64,000 nt of DNA from Bryobacteraceae bacterium (GTDB lineage: Bacteria; Acidobacteriota; Terriglobia; Bryobacterales; Bryobacteraceae). The position numbers and the translations under genes were made by a program. The DNA lies in contig JAHCHE010000001.1 of assembly GCA_026129905.1 (NCBI GenBank), positions 124,001 through 188,000 of the forward strand, in the 5' to 3' direction. Numbering within the stretch: the stretch's first letter is position 1; every line of letters begins with the position of its first letter. Positions 54,761 to 63,400 of this stretch are shown here, piece after piece. The notes beneath the pieces were generated by a model. The model saw only the letters and a list, made by a program, of their open reading frames with translations, did no database searches and was not told the origin of the DNA.

Positions 54761-57210
54761 CTCGAATCGCCTGCCACCTTCCGCAATACGCCAAGCACGC
54801 GCTTGATCTCGTCGTCCGTGCGGCCCGCTGCCTTGCCTCGCTGCATCAGCCGGACGCGCGCGGCGTCGTCGACGGTGAAGCCGACGCCGCGAGCCGAAAT
54901 GCGAACGAGCAGTTGCTCGATGGAGACGGCGCCATCGGCCAGCGCCTGGCCCAGGGTCGCTTCGGTAAACGGGGCGGGGCGCATGCGCGGGTCAACCGTG
55001 ACCGTCACCTCTCCTGTGACGTGGCTGGAGCCACGGGCGGCGCTCAGTGTATATACCGTGGTGACCGAGGGTTGGACAACAAGGCTGCCCGTCATCGGCT
55101 GTACGGCCCCGTTCGGACCGATCCGGACAACGTCGGCCCGGCTGACTGACCATTCGAGCACCGCCTCATGGCCCGGTCCGATCACCCCCGGCTTCGCCAC
55201 GAACCGGAGAATCTGGGGCGCCGGGTCAACAGGAGGTGGGTCGGGCGGTCTGACTTCAATCGTGATGCCGCGCCGCACATCGCCGCCCGCGTTGGAGGCT
55301 TCCAGCAGATACTCAGTCGTCTCGTTGGGTGAAACCTCCAATTGGCCCGTCGGGGGGACGGTACGGCGGGGCGGTTGCAACACCACCCCTTCGGCGCCTT
55401 CCACGCTCCAGGATAAGCGCACACTTTCCCCAGGCGAGACGCTCAGGTCGGTGGCGTCGAACTGGAGGATCCGAGGGCGCGACAACACGGGGCGAGGCGG
55501 TTCTGGGGTATCGCTAGGGGGAGGCTTCGGCTTTGTCTTGGGAGGTGGGACGTCAATCGGGGCACTCTCGCCGACCGGTTTGGACGTTTCGCCAGTCTCC
55601 GCGGGATCGCTCTGGCGTACCGTCTCCGGATCCTCCCGAGGGCTCGCGGGCGGCCCCGCCGCGCTGTAGTGCCAGGCAACCCAGCCCCCGCCGGCGAGGC
55701 AAAGCAAACCGGCGAGCCAGAGCCACCGATGCCTCGGAGGCGGAGGCGGCAGCGGTTCCAGCGGCGAGGGCTCCGGCGTCTCGGCCGGAACGGCTTGCGG
55801 CGGCGGTTCGGCTATGCGCACGGACACCGTTCGCTCCGCGCGTCCTCCCGGCCCGAGGGCGATTAGCCTGTACTCGCTGCTGCTCGACGGCGTTACAGTT
55901 CGCGCCCCAACAGCAGGCAGCGAGGCGTCCGGAGCGCCGTCCAGAAAGACCTGCGTCGCATGCTTTGTGCGCCACGAGAAGGTAACCCGCCCGCCGGTTG
56001 CCGCGGAAATCTCTTCCGGCTCCACTTCGATCTCCGGCCGGGGATGTACGGCGTCGACGCGCCATTCGCTGATTTGCGTCACGTCGCCGCGTCGCGCCTG
56101 CAAGCGGAACAGCGTATCCTCCGTGACGCTGACCGTGGCGTGACCCGCCGGCCGAATCGTTCCCGGTTCGGGATCGATCCGGACCTGTTCCGCGCCGGTC
56201 ACCTCCCACTCCAGGCGCACGGGTGAGCCGGCCATAACGGAGGAGGCGTCGGCCCGAAACCGGACGATCCTCAGGGGCGCCGCTGCGACGGGCGCCGCCA
56301 CCGGTACGGCCGTTCCGTTCGGCAGTTGCTCGATCGCCTCGGCCAGCGGCTCGCACGCGAGCTGCTGCTTGGCTTTCGACCATGCGGCCCTGGCGGAATC
56401 GCAGTCGCCTCGCGAGAAATCCTCCCAACCCCGTTCGCACAAGTGCAGCCAGGTCCTTGCCGCTACCGCGTCCGGAAACGCCCGCGAAGCGCAGCCTTCG
56501 TGCAGGCACCGGGCGGAGAACAGCCGGCCGGGCGCCACGTCCAACTGGTCCCAGGCCGGCCGGCGCGAGGCGTCCGCGGGCAACAGGTCGCCATGCAACT
56601 CCGCGATACCGCCGAGGTCGGAACGGCGCTGATTCTCCGGATCGGTGGAAGCCGCGACCGCCGCACTGATCCAGGAATCGTTGAGCAGAACGACGCTGCC
56701 ATCGGCGCGTAGAGCGGCGTCGGCCGGCGAAAGGCTCCCTTGGTAAATCCCAGGCTCGGCGCCGTGCAGTCCCGCCACCGCGCACAGGATATTCCGCAGA
56801 GTGGCAAGCCGGTCATCGACGTTGGCCGACTCAAGCCACTCCGCCATCTCGGTGGCGTCGTCGACGTCCTCGACGAGGTAGGCCATGCCGTCTTCGACAA
56901 AGTCGTTCTCGAGTCGAGGCCACGGCGGCCCGCCGCCTCCGTTCCGCAGCCGCTCGTAGACTGCTTCCCGCAGCCGGCAGCAATCCGCCAATGCCCGGAT
57001 GGTCGCGGGCACATCCGTTCTCCCCGGGTCCCAGCCGCGAATGATGTAGCTCTTTCCGTTTTCGACAGCCCGATACCGGTTGTAAGGGCCGGATGGACTC
57101 AGGGTCGCCACTACCCGGTAAATGCCTCCGATCACTCCTCCGACCGAGCGCGACGGCAAAGGCCGTGAAGGCGTCGAGCGCCGGGCGGGTGGCGCCGAAT
57201 TTGACGACAT
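54757..57210 (-). CDS. Pseudokinase with Ig-like repeats and one membrane span
   Basis: An 817-residue protein. Residues about 25-280 resemble a protein kinase with a decayed active site: the N-lobe reads YRVVATLSPSG..SYIIRGWDP (Arg in place of the VAIK Lys) and the catalytic loop position YQGSLSPADAALRADGSVVLL lacks His-Arg-Asp. Then come two Ig-like domains in the cytoplasm (about 330-480), a Pro-rich stretch, one span (about 495-512), a periplasmic Pro-rich linker and two more Ig-like domains (about 595-760; PGESVRLSWSVEGAEGVVL, PGHEAVLEWSVSRADVVRI). The C-terminus (about 770-817) contains one copy of the mini-domain found three times in the coupled downstream gene. ATG at 57210. Confidence 0.8.
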   Translation of the reverse strand: MSSNSAPPARRSTPSRPLPSRSVGGVIGGIYRVVATLSPSGPYNRYRAVENGKSYIIRGWDPGRTDVPATIRALADCCRLREAVYERLRNGGGGPPWPRLENDFVEDGMAYLVEDVDDATEMAEWLESANVDDRLATLRNILCAVAGLHGAEPGIYQGSLSPADAALRADGSVVLLNDSWISAAVAASTDPENQRRSDLGGIAELHGDLLPADASRRPAWDQLDVAPGRLFSARCLHEGCASRAFPDAVAARTWLHLCERGWEDFSRGDCDSARAAWSKAKQQLACEPLAEAIEQLPNGTAVPVAAPVAAAPLRIVRFRADASSVMAGSPVRLEWEVTGAEQVRIDPEPGTIRPAGHATVSVTEDTLFRLQARRGDVTQISEWRVDAVHPRPEIEVEPEEISAATGGRVTFSWRTKHATQVFLDGAPDASLPAVGARTVTPSSSSEYRLIALGPGGRAERTVSVRIAEPPPQAVPAETPEPSPLEPLPPPPPRHRWLWLAGLLCLAGGGWVAWHYSAAGPPASPREDPETVRQSDPAETGETSKPVGESAPIDVPPPKTKPKPPPSDTPEPPRPVLSRPRILQFDATDLSVSPGESVRLSWSVEGAEGVVLQPPRRTVPPTGQLEVSPNETTEYLLEASNAGGDVRRGITIEVRPPDPPPVDPAPQILRFVAKPGVIGPGHEAVLEWSVSRADVVRIGPNGAVQPMTGSLVVQPSVTTVYTLSAARGSSHVTGEVTVTVDPRMRPAPFTEATLGQALADGAVSIEQLLVRISARGVGFTVDDAARVRLMQRGKAAGRTDDEIKRVLGVLRKVAGDSR

Positions 57211-57540
57211 AACGGTGCGTTCCCGTGGAAACCGAATCGGGTCCCCGCGTTAACCCCACTTCGGGGATATTGATTCTAACACGATTCGTGATCGGCATTG
57301 CGCCTCGAAGAAGCCGAGCAGCGCACAAAATCGGACGAAAATCGGCCAGAATATTCTCGGGTGGCGTCCGGCGATGTTGTGGGGAGAGGGCGGATGAGGG
57401 TTCTGGAGGGGATCGGTTCTGTGACCCCGCTGGCCCTCGCCCTCGCGTCTCCGCTTGACCGGCGCGCCAAGGGGAAAGTATCATGTCCGGGCGACGCGTT
57501 CCGGGCGGAAAGCAATTCCCGGAGCGTCCTATCATTGGGC
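57211..57540. other. Divergent intergenic region
   Basis: About 330 bases between the pseudokinase gene (minus) and the exported TIM-barrel gene (plus). An open frame on the plus strand continues back to 57298, but its residues show no family features and no binding site. CACGATTCGTG (57280-57290) is a short palindrome, and TTAGAAT on the minus strand at about 57273-57279 is a possible -10 for the pseudokinase gene with no good -35. Confidence 0.4.
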
Positions 57541-58602
57541 ATGGCTATGACGCGACGAAAGATTCTCACGACGGCGGCAGCGTCGATTCCCGCGGCAGGT
57601 TTGGGCGCCGGCGCCGCGGGGTCGAAGGTGCTCCGGAACATGGGCGTGGCCTCGCCGGGCATTGGAGAGCGGGTTCGCCTGGCCCGCGAATCCGGCGAAG
57701 AGTTCGACATGATCGAGTACTGTCACGGAAAGGGGCTCGGCGCCGCCCACGTGTACCTGTTTCGCGATCCAGGGCCGGACGGGTTTAACCGGATCCGCGG
57801 CCAGATCGAAAAGTACGATATGCGGCTGACGGTCGGCGTCCGGACTCCGCGCTCCGACGACGACTTACCCCGGTACGAAGCCGCCGTAAAGGCGCTATCG
57901 GAAATGGACGGCCGCGTCGCCTGCCTCCTCGACCAGTTCTCCGGACGGCGCTACGAGCAGTTCAAGACCGCCGCCGAGTACCACGAATTCCTCGCCATGT
58001 GCAAAGCGGCGGTGGCGCGAGCCCTGCCGGTGCTGGCGCGGTACAAGATGCCGCTGGCGATCGAAAACCACAAGGGCTGGCGTTCCGGAGAGCTGGTCGA
58101 TTGGGTGAAATCGACCGGCAGCGAATACATAGGCGTCTGCCTCGATCTGACCAACAACGTCTCGCTGGTGGAGACGCCCGCGCAGACCATCGAGATGCTA
58201 GCTCCCTATACGCTGTTCGTGAGCTTCAAGGACATCGGCGTCGATTTCTATGACGAAGGCCTGCTGCTCTCCGAAGTCCCGTTCGGCGAAGGCCACCTCG
58301 ATCTGCCCGCAGTCGTCGCGCTGCTCCAGAAAAAAGACCCGAACATGCTGTTCCAACTTGAGATGATCACCCGCGACCCGCTAAAGGTCCCGATCTTCAC
58401 CGAACAGTACTGGAAAATCTTTGACGACAAAAGCCCCGCGCCAGCGCGCGATCTCGCCATGCTCATCGATTGGGTGCGCAAGCATCCGCCGAAGAAGCCG
58501 TTGCCGCGCGTCAGCGGACTGTCGCCGAAGGAGCGCCTCGCGCTGGAAGACAAGCTCAACCAGCAGTGCGTCGACTACGCCCGGGACAACCTGCCGTTGT
58601 AG
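57541..58602 (+). CDS. Exported TIM-barrel sugar phosphate isomerase/epimerase-like protein
   Basis: A 353-residue protein with a Tat-type signal (MTRRKILTTAAASIPAAG) and an AP-endonuclease-2/xylose-isomerase-like barrel: IEYCHGKGLGAAHVYLF, LPVLARYKMPLAIENHKGWRSGEL (metal Glu and His), IGVCLDLTNNVSL (Asp/Asn), TLFVSFKDIG (Lys/Asp) and MLFQLEMITRD (last Glu). It also has a helical extension ending in a tail (SGLSPKERLALEDKLNQQCVDY). Tat-exported members of this fold are common in Acidobacteria and Planctomycetes, with substrates largely unknown. ATG at 57541 or 57547; both keep the twin arginines. No strong ribosome binding site is visible. Confidence 0.82.
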   Translation: MAMTRRKILTTAAASIPAAGLGAGAAGSKVLRNMGVASPGIGERVRLARESGEEFDMIEYCHGKGLGAAHVYLFRDPGPDGFNRIRGQIEKYDMRLTVGVRTPRSDDDLPRYEAAVKALSEMDGRVACLLDQFSGRRYEQFKTAAEYHEFLAMCKAAVARALPVLARYKMPLAIENHKGWRSGELVDWVKSTGSEYIGVCLDLTNNVSLVETPAQTIEMLAPYTLFVSFKDIGVDFYDEGLLLSEVPFGEGHLDLPAVVALLQKKDPNMLFQLEMITRDPLKVPIFTEQYWKIFDDKSPAPARDLAMLIDWVRKHPPKKPLPRVSGLSPKERLALEDKLNQQCVDYARDNLPL

Positions 58603-58617
58603 AAGAAGCCTGCCATC

Positions 58618-59006
58618 GTCCTGCGACCACGAACCCGACTCATTGGCCGAAGTCAGCCGGTTCACCCCGTCTACCCATACGTCTGCGCCAGCTCGAGCGT
58701 CCCCCCGACCGTCACCGTCTGGCTCTGCGCATTCCCATTGTTGCGCTCGCCCCCGCCACAACTCACCGCATACGTGTTCCGCAGCCGCCACTTCTCCCAC
58801 CCCTGGGCCGTCGTGCCCAGCCGCAGATCCACCGGCTGCAGCCGGCTGTTGTAGTCCGCGTACTCCCACAGCAGATTGCCGAACTGCATCTGCTCAATCG
58901 CCCCATGCGCATGATAGCTGGCCACGCCCGCATAAAGATTGCCCGCCGCCGGTCTTTGGCCCCCCATGCACACCGCAGTGGTGACCGTCCCAATCACTTC
59001 GATCAT
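58618..59006 (-). pseudogene. RHS/YD-repeat relic
   Basis: The minus-strand peptide reads GNLLWEYADYNSRLQPVDLRLGT, then RLRNTYAV..NNGNAQSQTVTVGGTLELAQTYG, the repeated pattern of RHS/YD-repeat proteins. At about 58671 a single base is missing: GGGTAG-ACGGGG would read GGGTACGACGGGG and continue in the other frame as YDGVNRLTSANESGSWSQ. After that the similarity stops at the 3' end of the TIM-barrel gene. Start and end are both lost, so this is a decayed fragment of a much larger gene. Confidence 0.75.
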
Positions 59007-59076
59007 AGCCTTTCATCCTCATCGCCGTTCTCGGCTTCCTCGGTGGCCACGTGGTTATTGTCACCGCTATAGTGGG

Positions 59077-59112
59077 GCGGTCCCCTGGACCGCGCCGGAC
59101 GCCCCGTCCGGC
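59077..59112. repeat. Two adjacent perfect hairpins (REP-like doublet)
   Basis: GCGGTCC-CCT-GGACCGC (59077-59093) and GCCGGAC-GCCCC-GTCCGGC (59094-59112) are both perfect 7-bp stems and stand back to back with no base between them, flanked by GGGGCG on each side. This looks like a designed repetitive element such as a REP or BIME rather than a terminator, since no T-run follows. Confidence 0.6.
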
Positions 59113-59139
59113 TCTGGGGCGCATCTGCCGTCCCGCCAG

Positions 59140-59183
59140 CTTCTTTGCGATCGTCGCACCCTTTGCGCCTTCGCCACAAAAAA
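59140..59183. repeat. CTTTGCG-type dispersed repeat-like sequence
   Basis: TTCTTTGCGATCGTCGCACC followed by CTTTGCGCCTTCGCCACAAA repeats a TTTGCG(x)n core. It resembles the dispersed ctttgcg/tctgcg repeats found between genes in several phyla. A second repeat of the same style lies at 60345-60385. Confidence 0.4.
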
Positions 59184-59317
59184 CCGACGAGTTCCCGCCC
59201 CTCGGTCACCACCAATCAAAATATCCCTAACCTACTCCATCCACACAACTTACATCCCTCCACCGCACCCCCGTTATCCGTTTTTCGCCCCCCTCCATGC
59301 TATGTTGTTACCGAAAG

Positions 59318-59343
59318 AGCCGGGCCCCACCGCCCGGCTTTTT
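59318..59343 (+). terminator. Rho-independent terminator-like hairpin
   Basis: AGCCGGGC (59318-59325) and GCCCGGCT (59332-59339) form a perfect 8-bp stem with a 6-base loop, followed by TTTTT. It ends only 25 bases before the ATG of the next gene, so it either ends transcription coming from the left or acts as an attenuator in that gene's leader. Confidence 0.65.
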
Positions 59344-59368
59344 CCATTTCTCCCCAAAGGAGTCTCCT

Positions 59369-60316
59369 ATGCACCCCGTTGCCACCGGCGCCGTCAGCCC
59401 CCGCAAGCTCGAAGCCAACCGCGCCAATGCCCTCAAATCCACTGGTCCCAAAACCGACGCCGGCCGCGCCCGCTCCAGCCTCAACGCGCGCCGTCACAAT
59501 GCCCTCGCCTCCGCCGCCACCCTGCTCGCCGAGCCCGACCAGGAACGCGACGCCCTGCTCGCCCGCTACGCGGCCGACCTCCGCCCCTCCTCCGTCGTCG
59601 AGGAATCCCTGGTCCGCGAAATCGCCGTCGCCGACTGGCGCATCCAGCACCTGGACCGCGTCGAACTCGGCGTCACCGCCTATCAGATGCAAGCCAGCTA
59701 CAACGTCGCCAACGAACTCGACGCCCTCCGCCGCTTCGGCGCCCAACCCTGGGCCTGCCAGCGCTGCGGCGCCGAGCCGCCCCCGGAAGCCTACCCGGAA
59801 CCCGAACCCGACCCGCCCGAGTTGGCCGAGACCGGGCCCGCCGACCGCACGGCCCTTCTGGGCGCCGCCTGGTTCGCCAACGCGTACCTGTTCTCGCTGC
59901 TGCACCGCTACCAGGCCCAGGCCCGCCGCGACTACTACCGCGCGCTGAAGCAACTGTCGCTGGTGCGCACCGGCGAAGCGGGCTTCCTGCCCCAGGCGCC
60001 GCCCCCGGCCCCGCCCCAGCCCGTCGACCCCGGCCCCGCGCCGCAAAAAAGCGAAACGAACCCACCGCCCCCGGCCGCCAAGGCCGCCGCCGCGGCCTCA
60101 AAAAGCGAAACGAATGCGCCCGAGCCCTCGAAAACCGCCCCGGCGGCTGCCGGCCGCGCGCCGGAGACGAGCGAAAAGAACCAAACAAACCCAACCATCC
60201 CCGATTTTCGCCTTAAGTGGGACGTTCCGTACGACAAATACATCTTTACTCTCGAGGAATGGCGTCGGATTATCGCCGGTCATGACTACGAGCCGGCCAT
60301 TTTGAAAGAAAAATAA
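59369..60316 (+). CDS. Hypothetical protein of the SPRKLEANRANALKSTGPKT family
   Basis: A 315-residue protein. The N-terminus contains SPRKLEANRANALKSTGPKT and ARSSLNARRHNALAS, a motif I know from large families of hypothetical proteins in Acidobacteria and Planctomycetes, without an assigned function. A helical region (about 50-130) is followed by CQRCG (about 130), a Pro/Glu-rich segment, a second helical stretch (FANAYLFSLLHRYQAQARRDYYRALKQL) and a long low-complexity Ala/Pro/Lys tail (about 208-275) ending in KWDVPYDKYIFTLEEWRRIIAGHDYE. ATG at 59369 follows AAAGGA; the open frame upstream crosses the terminator-like hairpin and is not used. It may belong to a dispersed repetitive element with the adjacent hairpins. 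Confidence 0.7.
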   Translation: MHPVATGAVSPRKLEANRANALKSTGPKTDAGRARSSLNARRHNALASAATLLAEPDQERDALLARYAADLRPSSVVEESLVREIAVADWRIQHLDRVELGVTAYQMQASYNVANELDALRRFGAQPWACQRCGAEPPPEAYPEPEPDPPELAETGPADRTALLGAAWFANAYLFSLLHRYQAQARRDYYRALKQLSLVRTGEAGFLPQAPPPAPPQPVDPGPAPQKSETNPPPPAAKAAAAASKSETNAPEPSKTAPAAAGRAPETSEKNQTNPTIPDFRLKWDVPYDKYIFTLEEWRRIIAGHDYEPAILKEK

Positions 60317-60344
60317 CCCTCGCCAGCCGGTGAATAATGGCCGA

Positions 60345-60385
60345 ATTCGCGGATCTCTGCGATCTCCGCGTCTCCGCGGTGAAGT
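60345..60385. repeat. GCG-type dispersed repeat (gatctccgcgtctccgcgg)
   Basis: GCGGATCTCTGCGATCTCCG followed by CGTCTCCGCGGTGAAG repeats a TCT/CGCG unit. Its translation on the minus strand, FTAETRRSQRSA, is a familiar spurious peptide from such repeats. It lies in the 96-base gap between the hypothetical gene and pyruvate carboxylase. Confidence 0.55.
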
Positions 60386-60412
60386 TCTGGATGCGATCGC
60401 CCTCGGCCCCGC

Positions 60413-63400
60413 CTACTCGACCACCATCAGCAGGTCCTTGGGCTCCACGTGCTGGCCGACGTAGGCCAGTTTCTGCGTCACCTTGCCGGCAATCGGCGCG
60501 TAGACCGTCGTCTGCATCTTCATCGCCTCCATCACCAGCAGCCGGTCGCCCTTGCGCACATCCTGGTTGAGTTCCACCGCGACGCTGGTCACCGCCCCGG
60601 GAATCGGCGCGCCGACGTGCCCCGGGTGGTTCGGGTCTGCCTTCGGATTGGGGACCGCCTTCACCTCCAGCGACAGGTCCCGCACCGTCACCGAGCGCGG
60701 CTGCCCGTTCAGCTCGTAGAACACCGTGCGCGTGCCGTCCTCGTGGGGCTCGCTCATGGTGAGGTACTTGACGATCAGCGTCTTGCCCGGCTCCAGGTCG
60801 ACGGTCGCCTCTTCGCCCTGCCGCATGCCGTAGAAAAACTGCGGCGTCGGCAGCACGTCCACGTCCCCGTAGCGGTCCCGCGCCGCCGCGAACTTCAGGA
60901 AGACCTCCGGGTAAAGCAGGTAGCTCAGCAGATCGGTCCGCGCCGGCGCATGCCTCAGCTTCTTCTCCAGTTGCGCCGCCGTCTCCTCGAAGTCCGCCGC
61001 CGGCAGGTTGGCGCCCGGCCGGCCCCGCGATGCCTTGCGGCCTTGCAGCACGATCGCCGCGACTTTCCTGGGCCAGCCTCCCGGCGGCCGCCCCAGCGCG
61101 CCCTGGAACATCTCCACCACCGAGTTCGGCAGCGTCAGCTTGTGATCCGCCGGCAGCCGCTCGAACTCCGCCACCGTCATGCCGTGGCTCACCAGGAACA
61201 GCGCCATGTCGCCCACCACTTTGCTGGAAGGCGTCACCTTCACGATGTCGCCGAACGCCCGGTTCACTTCCGCGTACGTTCGCGCGATCTCCGGCCACTT
61301 GTCGCCCAGCCCCATCGCGCTCGCCTGGGCCTTCAGGTTCGTGTACTGCCCGCCGGGCATCTCGTGCAGGTACACCTCCGCCGTGCCGGATCTCGGCGCC
61401 TCGTCGAACGGCGCGTACCACGTGCGGACCGTCTCCCAGTAGTGGGCGCACTCGTCCAGGGCCTCCTGGTCCAGCCCCGTCTCGCGGTCCGTGTGGGCCA
61501 GCGCCGCCGCCACCGAGTTCAGGTTCGGCTGGCTCGTCGTGCCGCTCATCGACGAGATGGCCCCGTCGGCCACGTCCACGCCGGCCAACGAGGCCTGAAG
61601 AATCGACGCGGCGTTCAACCCGCTCGTGTCGTGCGTATGGAAGTGGACGGGCAGGCCCGTCTCCTCGCGCAGGGCCCGCACCAGCTTTTCCGCCGCGAAC
61701 GGCTTGCACACCCCCGCCATGTCCTTGATGGCCAGGATATGCGCGCCCATCTTCTCCAGTTCCTTGGCCATCTCCAGGTAGTACGTCAGCGGATACTTGT
61801 CGCGCTTCGGATCCAGGATGTCGCCCGTGTAGCAGATGGCCGCTTCGCATACCTTCCCGGACTTGCGCGCCGCATCCATCGAGACGCGCATGTTCGGCAG
61901 GTAATTCAGCGAATCGAAAATGCGGAAAATGTCGATGCCCCGCGCGGCCGCCTCATAGATGAATTCGCGCACCACGTTGTCCGGATACGCCGTGTAACCC
62001 ACCGCGTTCGATGCCCGCAGCAGCATCTGGAAACAGATGTTCGGAATCGCCTCCCGCAACCGGATCAGCCGCAGCCACGGATCTTCGTGCAGGAACCGCA
62101 TCGCCACGTCGAACGTCGCCCCGCCCCACATCTCCAGGCTGTACAGCCCGTGCAGCCGGTGCGCCACGAAATTGGCGATGGCCAGCATATCGTAGGTCCG
62201 CATCCGCGTCGCCATCAGCGACTGGTGCGCGTCGCGGAACGTCGTGTCGGTCATCAGCAGCGGCTTGGCCGACCGCGTCCACGCGGCGAACTTCTCCGGC
62301 CCAAGCTCCTCCAGCAACTGGCGCGTCCCCCGGGGGGGCTCTCCGCTGATGTGCGCCGGGATTCTCGCCGGGCGCAACGCCTCCGGCCCCTTCCCTTTTT
62401 GCGCCTCGGGGTTGCCGTTCACCACCACTTCCGCCAGGTAGGTCAACAGCCGCGTAGCCCGGTCCCGCCGCTTGACGAACCGGAACAGCGCCGGCGTCTC
62501 GTCCAGAAACGACGTCGTCACCTCTCCGTTCCGGAACGCCGCGTGGTTCACCACGTTCTCCAGGAACGGAATGTTGGTCTGCACGCCCCGCACCCGGAAC
62601 TCACGCAGCGCCCGGTCCATGCGCTCGCAGGCGTGCGAGAACTCCCGCCCCCAGGCCGTCACCTTCACCAGCAGCGAATCGTAATACGGCGTGATCACCG
62701 CTCCGCCGTAGGCCGACGCCCCGTCCAACCGAATGCCGAAGCCCGCCGGCGACCGGTAGGTGTGCAGCCGGCCGTAATCCGGGATGAAGTTGTTCGAGGG
62801 GTCCTCCGTCGTCACCCGGCATTGCAGCGCGAACCCGTTGACGTGGATCTCCTCCTGCGGCGGGACTTTCATCACGTCGTCGTGGAGCGCGTGGTCCTGC
62901 GCCACCTGGATCTGGCAGCGCACGACGTCGATCCCGGTCACCGCCTCGGTCACCGTGTGCTCCACCTGAATCCGCGGGTTCACCTCGATAAAGAACCACT
63001 CGCCCGTTTCGGTGTCCACCAGGAACTCGACCGTTCCCGCGCTGTAGTAGCCCGCCGCACGGGCCAGCCGGACCGCCGCATCCGCGATCTGCCGACGGAC
63101 GCCCTCGTCCAGGTTCACCGCCGGCGCGGTCTCGATCACTTTCTGGTGGCGCCGCTGCACCGAGCAATCTCGTTCGTGCAGGTGCACGATGTTGCCGTGC
63201 TTGTCTCCGAGGATCTGGACCTCGACATGCCTCGCCCGGCGGATGTAGTGCTCCAGGAAGACCGCCGGGTTGCCGAAGGCGGCGGAGGCCTCCTGCTGCG
63301 CTTCCTCGAGCTTCGCCGCGAGGTCGGCCGGTTTGTCGACGATCCGCATGCCGCGGCCCCCGCCGCCAAACGCCGCCTTGACGATCACCGGGAAGCCGAT

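Larger units (their letters stand above)
59007..59368. other. Repeat-rich non-coding patch
   Basis: No supportable gene. It contains the paired hairpins at 59077-59112, a CTTTGCG repeat at 59140-59183, a C-rich run and the hairpin-plus-T element at 59318-59343, just before the next gene. Confidence 0.55.

Noticed and set aside
60270-61850. A 526-codon minus-strand frame overlapping pyruvate carboxylase in another phase
   Set aside because: It is Gly/Arg/Ala-rich shadow sequence from the 3' half of the carboxylase gene and begins in its coding region.
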